This document shows positions 46,135 through 53,022 of a stretch of DNA of 53,022 nt, one piece after another. The notes below the pieces were generated by a model, which saw nothing but the letters and a program-made list of their open reading frames with translations, was not told the DNA's origin and did not search any database. Made by a program: the position numbers and the translations under genes. Numbering within the stretch: position 1 is the stretch's first letter; each line of letters opens with the position of its first letter. The stretch comes from an uncultured Caulobacterales bacterium (GTDB lineage: Bacteria; Pseudomonadota; Alphaproteobacteria; Caulobacterales; Caulobacteraceae), in contig CAILTK010000023.1 in NCBI GenBank assembly GCA_903837135.1, positions 1 to 53,022 of the forward strand, in the 5' to 3' direction.

Positions 46135-47484
46135 TTGGCGCCTGCCCGCTTTCTTCTCGGCGCCCTCGCCGGTCTCGTCCTGGTCGTCGCCGGCTCGCGC
46201 GCCAGCGCTCAGGAGGCGGCCGACTGCCCCAAGGCCATGCCGGCCGAAAGCCGCTGTTTCGCCGGCCAGGATCCGAACGGCGCCTTCTACTGGATCGTCA
46301 TGCCCAAGGCCTGGAACGGCTCGCTCGTGGTGCATACGCACGGCGGCCCCAGCCTGAAGCGGCCCTACCGGGACCAGCCGACCGAAGACCTGACGCGCTT
46401 CGCCGTGACCGTGCAGGAAGGATTCGCCTGGGCGGGGTCGAGCTATCGTCACGCGGGTTTCGGCGTGCGCGACGCGGCGGCCGACACCGATGCGTTGCGG
46501 CAGATCTTCTGGACCCGGTTCGGACGGCCCAGGCATACCCTGCTGCACGGCCAGTCCTGGGGCGCGAACGTGGCGGCCAAGACGGCGGAGCTCTACGGCG
46601 CCGACGCGTCCGGCAAGCCGACCTACGACGGGGTGATCCTGACCAGCGGCGTGCTCGGCGGGGGGACGAAATCCTACGACTTCCGCGCCGACCTGCGCGC
46701 GGTCTATCAGTATTATTGCCGGAATCTGCCGAACCGGGACGAGCCGGCCTATCCCCTGTGGCAGGGCCTCGACGTCAACGACCGGCTCAGGCGCGACGAG
46801 GTGCTGGCCCGCATCGACGCCTGCACCGGCGTCGACCTGCCCGCCGCCCGCCGCACGCCCGAACAGCAGCGCGTGCTGACCAACATCCTGACCGTGATCC
46901 GCATTCCGCAGCGGACCCTGGTCAGCCACCTCGACTGGGCCACCTTCACCTTTCGCGACCTCGTGCATCGCCAGCTGAAGGACCAGAATCCGTTCAGCAA
47001 TATGGGCGTGGTCTACGCGGGCTCCGACGACGACGCGGCGCTCAACAGGGGGGTGGCCCGGTTCGCGGCCAGCCAGGCCGGCGTCGACGCCCTGGCCTAT
47101 GACGCCGACCTCACCGGCAGGCTGACCGTCCCCACGCTGACGATGCACGCCGAGGACGATCCCACCGCCTTCGTCGAGCTCGAGAGCGAATTTCACGACA
47201 CGGTGGCGCGGGCCGGCTCGGCCTCCCTCTTGGTGCAGAGTTTCACCGACGAGCACGAACACTCCAAGGAGGCGACACCGGAATACGCCGCCCTGTTCCG
47301 CGGCATGATCGCCTGGATCGAAACGGGGGCCAAGCCCAGCGTCGCCGCGCTCGCGGCCGAATGCGAGCGGGCGAAGGGCGACTATGGCGAAGCCTGCCAC
47401 TTCGACCCGGCGTTCCACCCCAAGCCGCTGGATTCGCGAGTCTACCCCAGGATCAAGCCGCGGCCCCGCGCCGGAAGTCGCTGA
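46135..47484 (+). CDS. Secreted alpha/beta-hydrolase (serine esterase/peptidase-like)
   Basis: The 449-residue precursor starts with TTG at 46135 and a signal peptide RFLLGALAGLVLVVAGSRAS ending ASA-Q. The hydrolase fold shows LVVHTHGGPS (oxyanion region), the nucleophile elbow HGQSWGAN (Ser near residue 143), acid candidate HAEDDPT and a C-terminal His in TDEHEHS. The exact family is not recognised; it could be an esterase or a short-peptide hydrolase. It lies 27 bp after the TBDR gene in the dctA operon, so it likely releases the acid that DctA imports (inference). Confidence 0.83.
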   Translation: MAPARFLLGALAGLVLVVAGSRASAQEAADCPKAMPAESRCFAGQDPNGAFYWIVMPKAWNGSLVVHTHGGPSLKRPYRDQPTEDLTRFAVTVQEGFAWAGSSYRHAGFGVRDAAADTDALRQIFWTRFGRPRHTLLHGQSWGANVAAKTAELYGADASGKPTYDGVILTSGVLGGGTKSYDFRADLRAVYQYYCRNLPNRDEPAYPLWQGLDVNDRLRRDEVLARIDACTGVDLPAARRTPEQQRVLTNILTVIRIPQRTLVSHLDWATFTFRDLVHRQLKDQNPFSNMGVVYAGSDDDAALNRGVARFAASQAGVDALAYDADLTGRLTVPTLTMHAEDDPTAFVELESEFHDTVARAGSASLLVQSFTDEHEHSKEATPEYAALFRGMIAWIETGAKPSVAALAAECERAKGDYGEACHFDPAFHPKPLDSRVYPRIKPRPRAGSR

Positions 47485-47520
47485 GGCGAGCCGCGGCGAT
47501 CCGTGCCGACTTGGCGGACC

Positions 47521-49935
47521 TCAGGCCGCGTCGGATTCCAGCGACGCCGGATCGGTCCATGCGGCCTCTCCAGCCCAGAGGTCGATCTTGCCGAGCAGCT
47601 CGGCCGGATTGATCGGCTTGGCGATGTGGTCGTTCATGCCGGCGGCGCGACAGGCTTGAATCTGTTGCTCCATCACATTCGCGCTGAGCGCCAGGATCGG
47701 CGTGAGGGCGTTGGGGCCCGGGACGCCGCGGATGGCCTGCGTCGCGGCCAGGCCATCCATGCCCGGCATCTGCAGGTCCATCAGGATGAGGTCGAAGGCC
47801 TCGCGATCCGCCGCGGCCAGCGCCTCGGCCCCGCTCGCGGCCAGGGTCAGCTGAAGATCGAACGGCGCCAGCATGGCCGACACAAGTTCGCGGTTCACGG
47901 CCACGTCGTCCACCACCAGGATGCGGAGACGGTCGCGGTCAATAGGCTCTTCGGAGGGCGGGGCCGAGGCCGTCGCCGCCTCCCGCGCGAGCGGCGCCGG
48001 TATCTCGAACCAGAAGGTGGAGCCTTCGCCTTCCGCAGACTCCAGCCCGATTTGTCCGCCCATCAGCTCGACCAGGCCCTTGGAGATGGCGAGACCCAGG
48101 CCGGCGCCGCCGAACTGGCGCGTGTTCGACGCGTCGACCTGCGAAAAGCGATGGAACAGCCGGGCCTGGTCCGCTTCGGAAATGCCGAGGCCCGTGTCGC
48201 TGACCCGGACCCGCAACCGGCCGCCCTCGTCGGGGCGATAACCGACATCGACCGCGACCGACCCCTGCACGGTGAATTTGACGGCGTTGCTGAGCAGGTT
48301 CAGCAGCACCTGTCGTAGCCGCGCCTTATCCGCCATCACCTGCGCCGGCGCCGCGTCGTCGAGGCGCACGACGAGGGCCAGATCCTTGCGATCGGCCGTG
48401 AGTTGGACCAGCGCGGCGGTGTCCGCGACGAGGTCGTGCAGGGCGCAGGGCCGGACGTCGAGCTCCACCTGCCCGGCTTCGAGGCGCGATATGTCGAGGA
48501 TGTCGTTGACGAGGTCCAGGAGCGCGCTTCCTCCGGCCTGGATTCTCCGCGCATAGCGTTCGGCCGGGGCGGGCAGGCCCTCCACGCCAGCCATGAGGTC
48601 GGCGAAGCCGATCACGGCGGTGAGCGGGGTGCGGATCTCGTGACTCATATTGGCGAGGAACTGCGCCTTGGCGCGAGCCGAAGCCTCCGCCGCTTCCCGG
48701 GCGATCCGGCTTTCGAGGAGCTGTTCGTCCACCGCCGCCTTCGCGGCCGCGTTGGCGCGGAACACCTCGAGCGCCCGCGCCAGTTCGCCCACCTCGTCCG
48801 GACGACGCAGGTCCGGGACCGGGTGGTCGATATCGCCGTCGGCGACGGCCTTCATCGCCCGGGTAATGCGTGCAAGCGGGTTCAGCACCTGGGCGCGGGC
48901 GAACGCGCCGACGCCGACGCCGAGGGCGATGGAAGCGGCCATGGCGGCGAAGGCCAGGTATGCGTTCCGCTCGGCGTGGGCGGCCTGGGCCGCGGCGTGG
49001 GCGGTGACCGCGCCAAAGGCCCGGTCCGCCACGCTCATCAGGCTATAGAGGCCATCGTTGTTGACGGTGCGCGTTTCGGCGTTCGGGGGAGGCGCGGGCC
49101 TGCCGGCCGCGAGATCGTCCAGGATGGCGGCGCGCAGACGCCGGTCGATCCCGAAATAGACATGGTCGGCCCTTGCGATCGCCGCCGTCACGTCGGCGGG
49201 CGCGTCATCGTGCGCCGCGTCGTCCTTGAGCACGGCCCAGGGCGCGTTGACGCGTTCTTCGAGGGTCTGGAACGCATCGACCTGCTGCGGCGTGAGGCGG
49301 CGGCCGACGATGTCGGCGGTCCACCAGCGCAGGCTGTCGTCGCCCGCGGCGGCTCGCACGGTCCAGGCCAGCCGACCGACGTTGGCCATGCGGGCGATAT
49401 AGGCGTCGCGCCGACTCATTTCGGCGGCCAGCCTTGCCGTCGCTTCGTTCAAGGTGTCGGTCAGCTCAGTCATACCGGCGATGAAGCGCGCGTGCAGGTC
49501 GGCCGGTCTGCGCTGGGCCGGCAGGCTTATGGCGGCGTCGGACTCGACCCTCAGCGCCTCCAGTCGCGCGAAGCGCCGCGCGATCCGGCCGGGCAAGAAG
49601 GCGTCGGCGTTCGCGGATATCGCCGCCAGCCGGGCGAGGGCCCGATGCATCCGCGGAGTCGATCGCGCTCTCAAATCGGCCTGATAACGAACTTCGGCCG
49701 GATCGGGCGCGCCCGGCGAGGCGATGAGACCCGCGGTGGCCCCGCGCTCGTTTCGGAGCAGATCGAGTTCGGTGAGGAGGTCGCGAGACACCTCGGCGAT
49801 CTCCTCCACCCGCTGCGCCTGGGCCCGCTGTTCGAAGGCGCGCCCGGCGGACAGGGCGCTGACCGCAACCAGACCCGCGACCAACACGCCGACGATCAAC
49901 CGGATGCGCATCCGGATCGACTGAAAGGACTTCAT
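47521..49935 (-). CDS. Hybrid sensor histidine kinase/response regulator
   Basis: The 804-residue protein has a membrane span 8-30, a helical periplasmic sensor with LLTELDLLRNERGATAGLIA resembling the NIT (nitrate/nitrite-type) domain, and a second span about 325-347. HAMP (LNPLARITRAMKAVADGDID), HisKA (KAQFLANMSHEIRTPLTAVI), the ATPase domain (NLLSNAVKFT, GGAGLGLAIS) and a C-terminal receiver (DLILMDLQMPGMDG, phospho-Asp near 730) follow. There is no output domain, so it must pass phosphate to a phosphotransfer protein elsewhere. It is convergent to the hydrolase gene and has a good Caulobacter-type promoter. Confidence 0.92.
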   Translation of the reverse strand: MKSFQSIRMRIRLIVGVLVAGLVAVSALSAGRAFEQRAQAQRVEEIAEVSRDLLTELDLLRNERGATAGLIASPGAPDPAEVRYQADLRARSTPRMHRALARLAAISANADAFLPGRIARRFARLEALRVESDAAISLPAQRRPADLHARFIAGMTELTDTLNEATARLAAEMSRRDAYIARMANVGRLAWTVRAAAGDDSLRWWTADIVGRRLTPQQVDAFQTLEERVNAPWAVLKDDAAHDDAPADVTAAIARADHVYFGIDRRLRAAILDDLAAGRPAPPPNAETRTVNNDGLYSLMSVADRAFGAVTAHAAAQAAHAERNAYLAFAAMAASIALGVGVGAFARAQVLNPLARITRAMKAVADGDIDHPVPDLRRPDEVGELARALEVFRANAAAKAAVDEQLLESRIAREAAEASARAKAQFLANMSHEIRTPLTAVIGFADLMAGVEGLPAPAERYARRIQAGGSALLDLVNDILDISRLEAGQVELDVRPCALHDLVADTAALVQLTADRKDLALVVRLDDAAPAQVMADKARLRQVLLNLLSNAVKFTVQGSVAVDVGYRPDEGGRLRVRVSDTGLGISEADQARLFHRFSQVDASNTRQFGGAGLGLAISKGLVELMGGQIGLESAEGEGSTFWFEIPAPLAREAATASAPPSEEPIDRDRLRILVVDDVAVNRELVSAMLAPFDLQLTLAASGAEALAAADREAFDLILMDLQMPGMDGLAATQAIRGVPGPNALTPILALSANVMEQQIQACRAAGMNDHIAKPINPAELLGKIDLWAGEAAWTDPASLESDAA

Positions 49936-49959
49936 GGCTCCAAAGCTTAGCTTAGCGTC

Positions 49960-49986
49960 AGGCTAGCTCTGCTGTAGGGATGTCAA
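49960..49986 (-). promoter_or_regulatory. Caulobacter-type housekeeping promoter of the hybrid kinase
   Basis: On the minus strand TTGACAT (from 49986) and GCTAGCCT (to 49960) are 12 bp apart, matching the Caulobacter TTGACGS-N10-14-GCTANAWC consensus. The promoter is about 25 bp upstream of the kinase ATG. Confidence 0.6.
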
Positions 49987-50140
49987 CAAACCATGAGCGG
50001 GCGACCGATTTTTCTATTGAAACAACAGGCTTTGCGGCGTCGCTGAATAAGACCGCGGCGATCGAGATTGACGGCGCCCGCCGTCGCCCCTTCGATCGTC
50101 AAGCCGACGCTTGTCGCGCGAGGCGTCAGGATGGGCGAGA

Positions 50141-50328
50141 TCAGCTCTCGGCGGGCCAAGAGGGAAGATCGCCAAGGCCCGAGGCCATGGTGATCAGCTT
50201 GAGCCGGCCGAATTCCTTCAGGGTTTCGACGGAATGCTCGCGGCCATAGCCCGAGGCCTTGGTTCCGCCGAACGGCAGGTCCCGCTGGTCGCCCTGAGCC
50301 AGTGCACGATACCGTTGAGGACGACAGT
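50141..50328 (-). pseudogene. C-terminal scar of an aldehyde dehydrogenase gene
   Basis: The minus strand reads TVVLNGIVH (50328-50302), then after a frameshift QGDQRDLPFGGTKASGYGRE, HSVETLKEFGRLKLITMA and SGLGDLPSWPAES to a TGA at 50141. LPFGG-x-K-x-SGYGRE-(H) and the following EF helix are the C-terminal oligomerisation/active-site block of NAD(P) aldehyde dehydrogenases. Only the last ~60 residues remain, abutting the end of the TBDR gene. Confidence 0.8.
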
Positions 50329-50355
50329 CGGTCGTCGCCTCCCAGGCCTGGTCCC

Positions 50356-53022
50356 CTAGTATTGGAAGCGTATCCCAACCCGAACTTGCCGCCCTATAGT
50401 GTCATAGTAAGCAGGATTGGTGCCGGGGTAGAGGAAGCTGTTGACGGCCGCGACCGGCGGCGCCGTGTCGAACAGGTTCTCCACGACCGCGAACACCTCT
50501 GCGGGATGGCCGCCCAGCTTCACCTTCCAGCGTTCGGAGATGTCGTAATAGGCGACGCTCTTGATCGTGTTGTTGTCGATCGAGTTGGGGACGCCGGGCG
50601 TGGTCGTATAGAGGGTGTTGTACACGCCGGGTCCGGTATAGCGCTGGGAGATCTCCGTCGTACTGGCCCCCCACGCATAGCCCAGGGTGCTGAACCACCG
50701 CCACTTTGGCGGACCGTTGAAGGTGACCGACAGTTCACCGAGCAGGTTGGTCGTGCCGCCCATCGCGTTGATCGCGCGGTCCAACGTATTGGTGCCGAGC
50801 GCTCGAACGTAGATGCGTCCGGGAAGCTTCTCGTTCAGTTCGGACAGGCGTTTGCTGTAGTCGAATTCCAGATCCACACCGGACGTCTTTTCGGAATTGG
50901 CGTTAAAGCCGGATACGTTCACCTGGGTGATGACTCCGCCGGAGCGCACAACCGACGAGCAATATTGCGTGAGGCCGGAATTGCAGTTCGTCACGATCTG
51001 CTGCGCCGAAAGGGTCGTGATGGCCCCCTGGATATAGATCTTGTAGTAGTCCACCGAGACCGAGAAGCCGCTGAGCCAGTGCGGCCGATAGATCACCCCG
51101 ACGGACTCGGTCGAGGCGATTTCGGGCTTCAGGTTGCGGTTGCCGGACGTGATCTGCAACGCGCCGACGACATTGCTGTTGGTGGCGGCGTCGAACAGGC
51201 CGGCGATCGTGTTGGCCTGGCCGCCGAGGAACAGGTCGTTCAGGTTCGGCGCCCGGATGTCGCGGGAATGGGTGAAGCGGAAGCGCAGGTCGTCATCGAC
51301 GGCCCAACTCCCACCGATTTTGTAGGTCGCGACCTGGCCGCTGGTGCTGTAGTCCGTGCCGCGAACGGCGGCGTCGATGTCGAAGGACCGGATCAGCGGG
51401 GCGTTCTTGATGATCGGGGCGACCACTTCGCCATAGGCTTCGGCGACGGTGTATTTCCCCTGGCCGGGCTTGTAGTTGCCGAGCCAATAGCTGTTCGTCA
51501 GCGACAGGGTGTCGGCGTCGGCGCCGTACTGCTCGGTCCGGTTTTCCGCGCCGCCGGCGAAGGAGACCGGACCGGCCGGAAGCGAGAACGGCTCGCCGTG
51601 GATGTTGAACCCGGCGACGCTCTCGTGAAGCGTGATCCTCTGCTTGGCGATGCCGGTGACATAGGCGAGCGTGGCGGCGGACGGCGTGGTCGTGCCGAAG
51701 GGATTCAGAGGCTGACACCCGTTGGCGGTGGTGATGCTGGAGCGGCAGACGATCTGTCCCCCGCTGTTCACCGCATCGATGGCGAGCGCCACCCGGCCGA
51801 TGATGGGGTCGTCGCGCACCACATTGGTGATCCCGCTGACACCGTATTGGTAGTAGGCGTCCCAGCTCCAGCGGTCGGGAAGCTTGCCCTCCAGGCCAAA
51901 TACGGCGCGCCCGAGCGTACGATCATTCTCCACAGGCGGGACGCCCAGGGATTCGAACACCTTTCCGAGCGAGAACGCGGTTCCCGTGAGGGGCGCGGGG
52001 GTAAAGGCGTTGTCCGCCTTGATCGCAACAATGGTGGGATAGGCGACGCTGGTGTTCTTGGTTACCGAAGACGCGGCGGCGATCTCCACATATCCGGTCA
52101 GGTTCGACGTGATGTCGTAGCTCGCCCGTGTGTAGAAGTTGCCGTACTTGACGGGGACGACCAGGGTGTAGCCCTGGGATATGTCGTTCGGCGTCCCGCC
52201 GACCTTGTAGCTGGCGTTGATCTTCGCGCCGGGGTCGAACGGCGTCGCCGTCAGGCCTGTGCCCGCGGCGTTGAATTGCTTGTAGAGATTGGGCCCGCTC
52301 TCGATCAGGCCAGCGGCGCTGCCCGCGAGGTAATCCGCGTTCGCCACGATGAACTGCGGCTGGGTTCCGCCGGCGACATAGGCCGGATTTGCCAGCAATT
52401 TGTACGGCTTGTACCAGGAGCGATCGCCGTAGTGCGCGACGCCGTCGGTGTTGGTGAACCCGCCTTCCATCAGAAGATGACCGCGTCCGCTGGCGAAGGG
52501 CGCGCCGTAGGTCAGGCGGATCTTTTCGTTGGCGTCGTCGCCGTGAGTGGATTCGCCGCCCTGGACCTCGCCTTTGAAGCCGGTGTAGGTGCGGTCAAGC
52601 ACGAAGTTCACCACTCCGGCCACCGCGTCCGAGCCCCAGGCGGCGGAGGCGCCGCCGGTGACCACGTCCACCCGCTTCACCAGGCCCTGCGGCATCAGAT
52701 TCACGTCGACGCCGCCGCCGGTAGACGACTGGACCACCCGGTTCCCGTCCAGCAGAACCAGGGTGCGGTTCACCCCGAGGTTGCGCAGGTTGAGGAAGTT
52801 GGCGCCGCCGGTGCCGCCGCCGACGCCGATGATGGTGGTCGCGGGCGTCACGCTGGGCGTGAACTGGGGCAGGTCGTTGACGAGGTCGGCCAGGTTCGCC
52901 GGGGCGTGCGCCTCGATGTCCTGGGCGCCGACCACGGTTGTGGGGGTCGGCGCGCTGAAGCCGTTGCGGACCACACGGGTGGCGGTCACGACCACTTCGC
53001 TGCCGGTGTCCGATGTGGCGGC
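50356..53022 (-). CDS. TonB-dependent receptor (partial, N-terminus outside window)
   Basis: The frame is open to the last base of the window; about 888 C-terminal residues are present. Near the right edge a TonB box SEVVVTATRVV precedes the plug (FLNLRNLGVNRTLVLLDGNR, SDAVAGVVNFVLDRTYTGFK). A long barrel follows, with loop Cys residues (QIVCRSS, TANGCQP) and a terminal RVGIRFQY ending in an aromatic residue. This places it in the same Caulobacterales TBDR group as the receptors at 14370 and 42961. Whether it has an STN domain cannot be seen. No partner gene follows; only the aldehyde dehydrogenase scar lies downstream. Confidence 0.93.
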   Translation of the reverse strand, partial: AATSDTGSEVVVTATRVVRNGFSAPTPTTVVGAQDIEAHAPANLADLVNDLPQFTPSVTPATTIIGVGGGTGGANFLNLRNLGVNRTLVLLDGNRVVQSSTGGGVDVNLMPQGLVKRVDVVTGGASAAWGSDAVAGVVNFVLDRTYTGFKGEVQGGESTHGDDANEKIRLTYGAPFASGRGHLLMEGGFTNTDGVAHYGDRSWYKPYKLLANPAYVAGGTQPQFIVANADYLAGSAAGLIESGPNLYKQFNAAGTGLTATPFDPGAKINASYKVGGTPNDISQGYTLVVPVKYGNFYTRASYDITSNLTGYVEIAAASSVTKNTSVAYPTIVAIKADNAFTPAPLTGTAFSLGKVFESLGVPPVENDRTLGRAVFGLEGKLPDRWSWDAYYQYGVSGITNVVRDDPIIGRVALAIDAVNSGGQIVCRSSITTANGCQPLNPFGTTTPSAATLAYVTGIAKQRITLHESVAGFNIHGEPFSLPAGPVSFAGGAENRTEQYGADADTLSLTNSYWLGNYKPGQGKYTVAEAYGEVVAPIIKNAPLIRSFDIDAAVRGTDYSTSGQVATYKIGGSWAVDDDLRFRFTHSRDIRAPNLNDLFLGGQANTIAGLFDAATNSNVVGALQITSGNRNLKPEIASTESVGVIYRPHWLSGFSVSVDYYKIYIQGAITTLSAQQIVTNCNSGLTQYCSSVVRSGGVITQVNVSGFNANSEKTSGVDLEFDYSKRLSELNEKLPGRIYVRALGTNTLDRAINAMGGTTNLLGELSVTFNGPPKWRWFSTLGYAWGASTTEISQRYTGPGVYNTLYTTTPGVPNSIDNNTIKSVAYYDISERWKVKLGGHPAEVFAVVENLFDTAPPVAAVNSFLYPGTNPAYYDTIGRQVRVGIRFQY

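Overview
The window is GC-rich alphaproteobacterial chromosome, most likely from the Caulobacterales (Caulobacter/Phenylobacterium-like). The evidence is an SpmX-type muramidase-like polarity protein, an alpha-type SspB next to a circularly permuted two-piece tmRNA with the tag ANDNFAQEYALAA, several very large TonB-dependent receptors (TBDRs), and promoters of the Caulobacter TTGACg/GCTA type. There is no intact transposon, prophage or CRISPR array. Several gene scars and palindromic repeats show past rearrangement.

Layout. 1-11.1 kb: propionyl-CoA/methylmalonyl-CoA metabolism. A minus-strand, translationally coupled operon holds the mutase small subunit, a 131-residue acidic protein, the mutase large subunit and a VOC (epimerase-like) protein. 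The biotin-carboxylase subunit pccA lies nearby, with a nitronate monooxygenase, DUF805, lipB and a FliN-like SpoA protein. Between them are a GIY-YIG nuclease remnant bounded by an exact 31-bp inverted repeat, and other palindromic repeats. 11.2-13.3 kb: a secreted carboxylesterase and tRNA-Leu(GAG).

13.3-26.2 kb: an accessory uptake/signalling island. It contains fecR, an STN-type TBDR, a Cds1-like PLP enzyme divergent from an Lrp/AsnC regulator, an ECF sigma factor, a decayed XRE regulator and a second fecR. A minus-strand four-gene run follows in transcription order: YddA/BacA-like ABC exporter-fold transporter, glutaredoxin, DUF2891 protein and M3 oligopeptidase. I read this as a candidate system for capturing and degrading a cysteine-containing peptide or thiol. 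That reading is inference.

26.8-35.8 kb: spmX; a MerR regulator with a textbook long-spacer MerR promoter driving an MDR oxidoreductase; a TetR/VOC double scar; an orphan leader-peptide/attenuator-like unit; a RusA-like nuclease; a thioesterase with sspB and ssrA (tmRNA and its proteolytic adaptor side by side); an ABM monooxygenase, acyl-CoA dehydrogenase and TetR operon; and a LytTR membrane regulator.

36-53 kb: a GMC oxidoreductase and a universal stress protein, then a dicarboxylate-type locus. The DctB/DctD-like two-component pair is divergent from dctA, a 1048-residue TBDR and a secreted serine hydrolase. The DctD-like regulator has GAKFGA in place of the sigma-54-contacting GAFTGA loop, and DctA has lost the aspartate of its NLDGT motif, so this locus may work differently from the classical one. 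A hybrid histidine kinase, an aldehyde dehydrogenase scar and the C-terminal part of another TBDR close the window.
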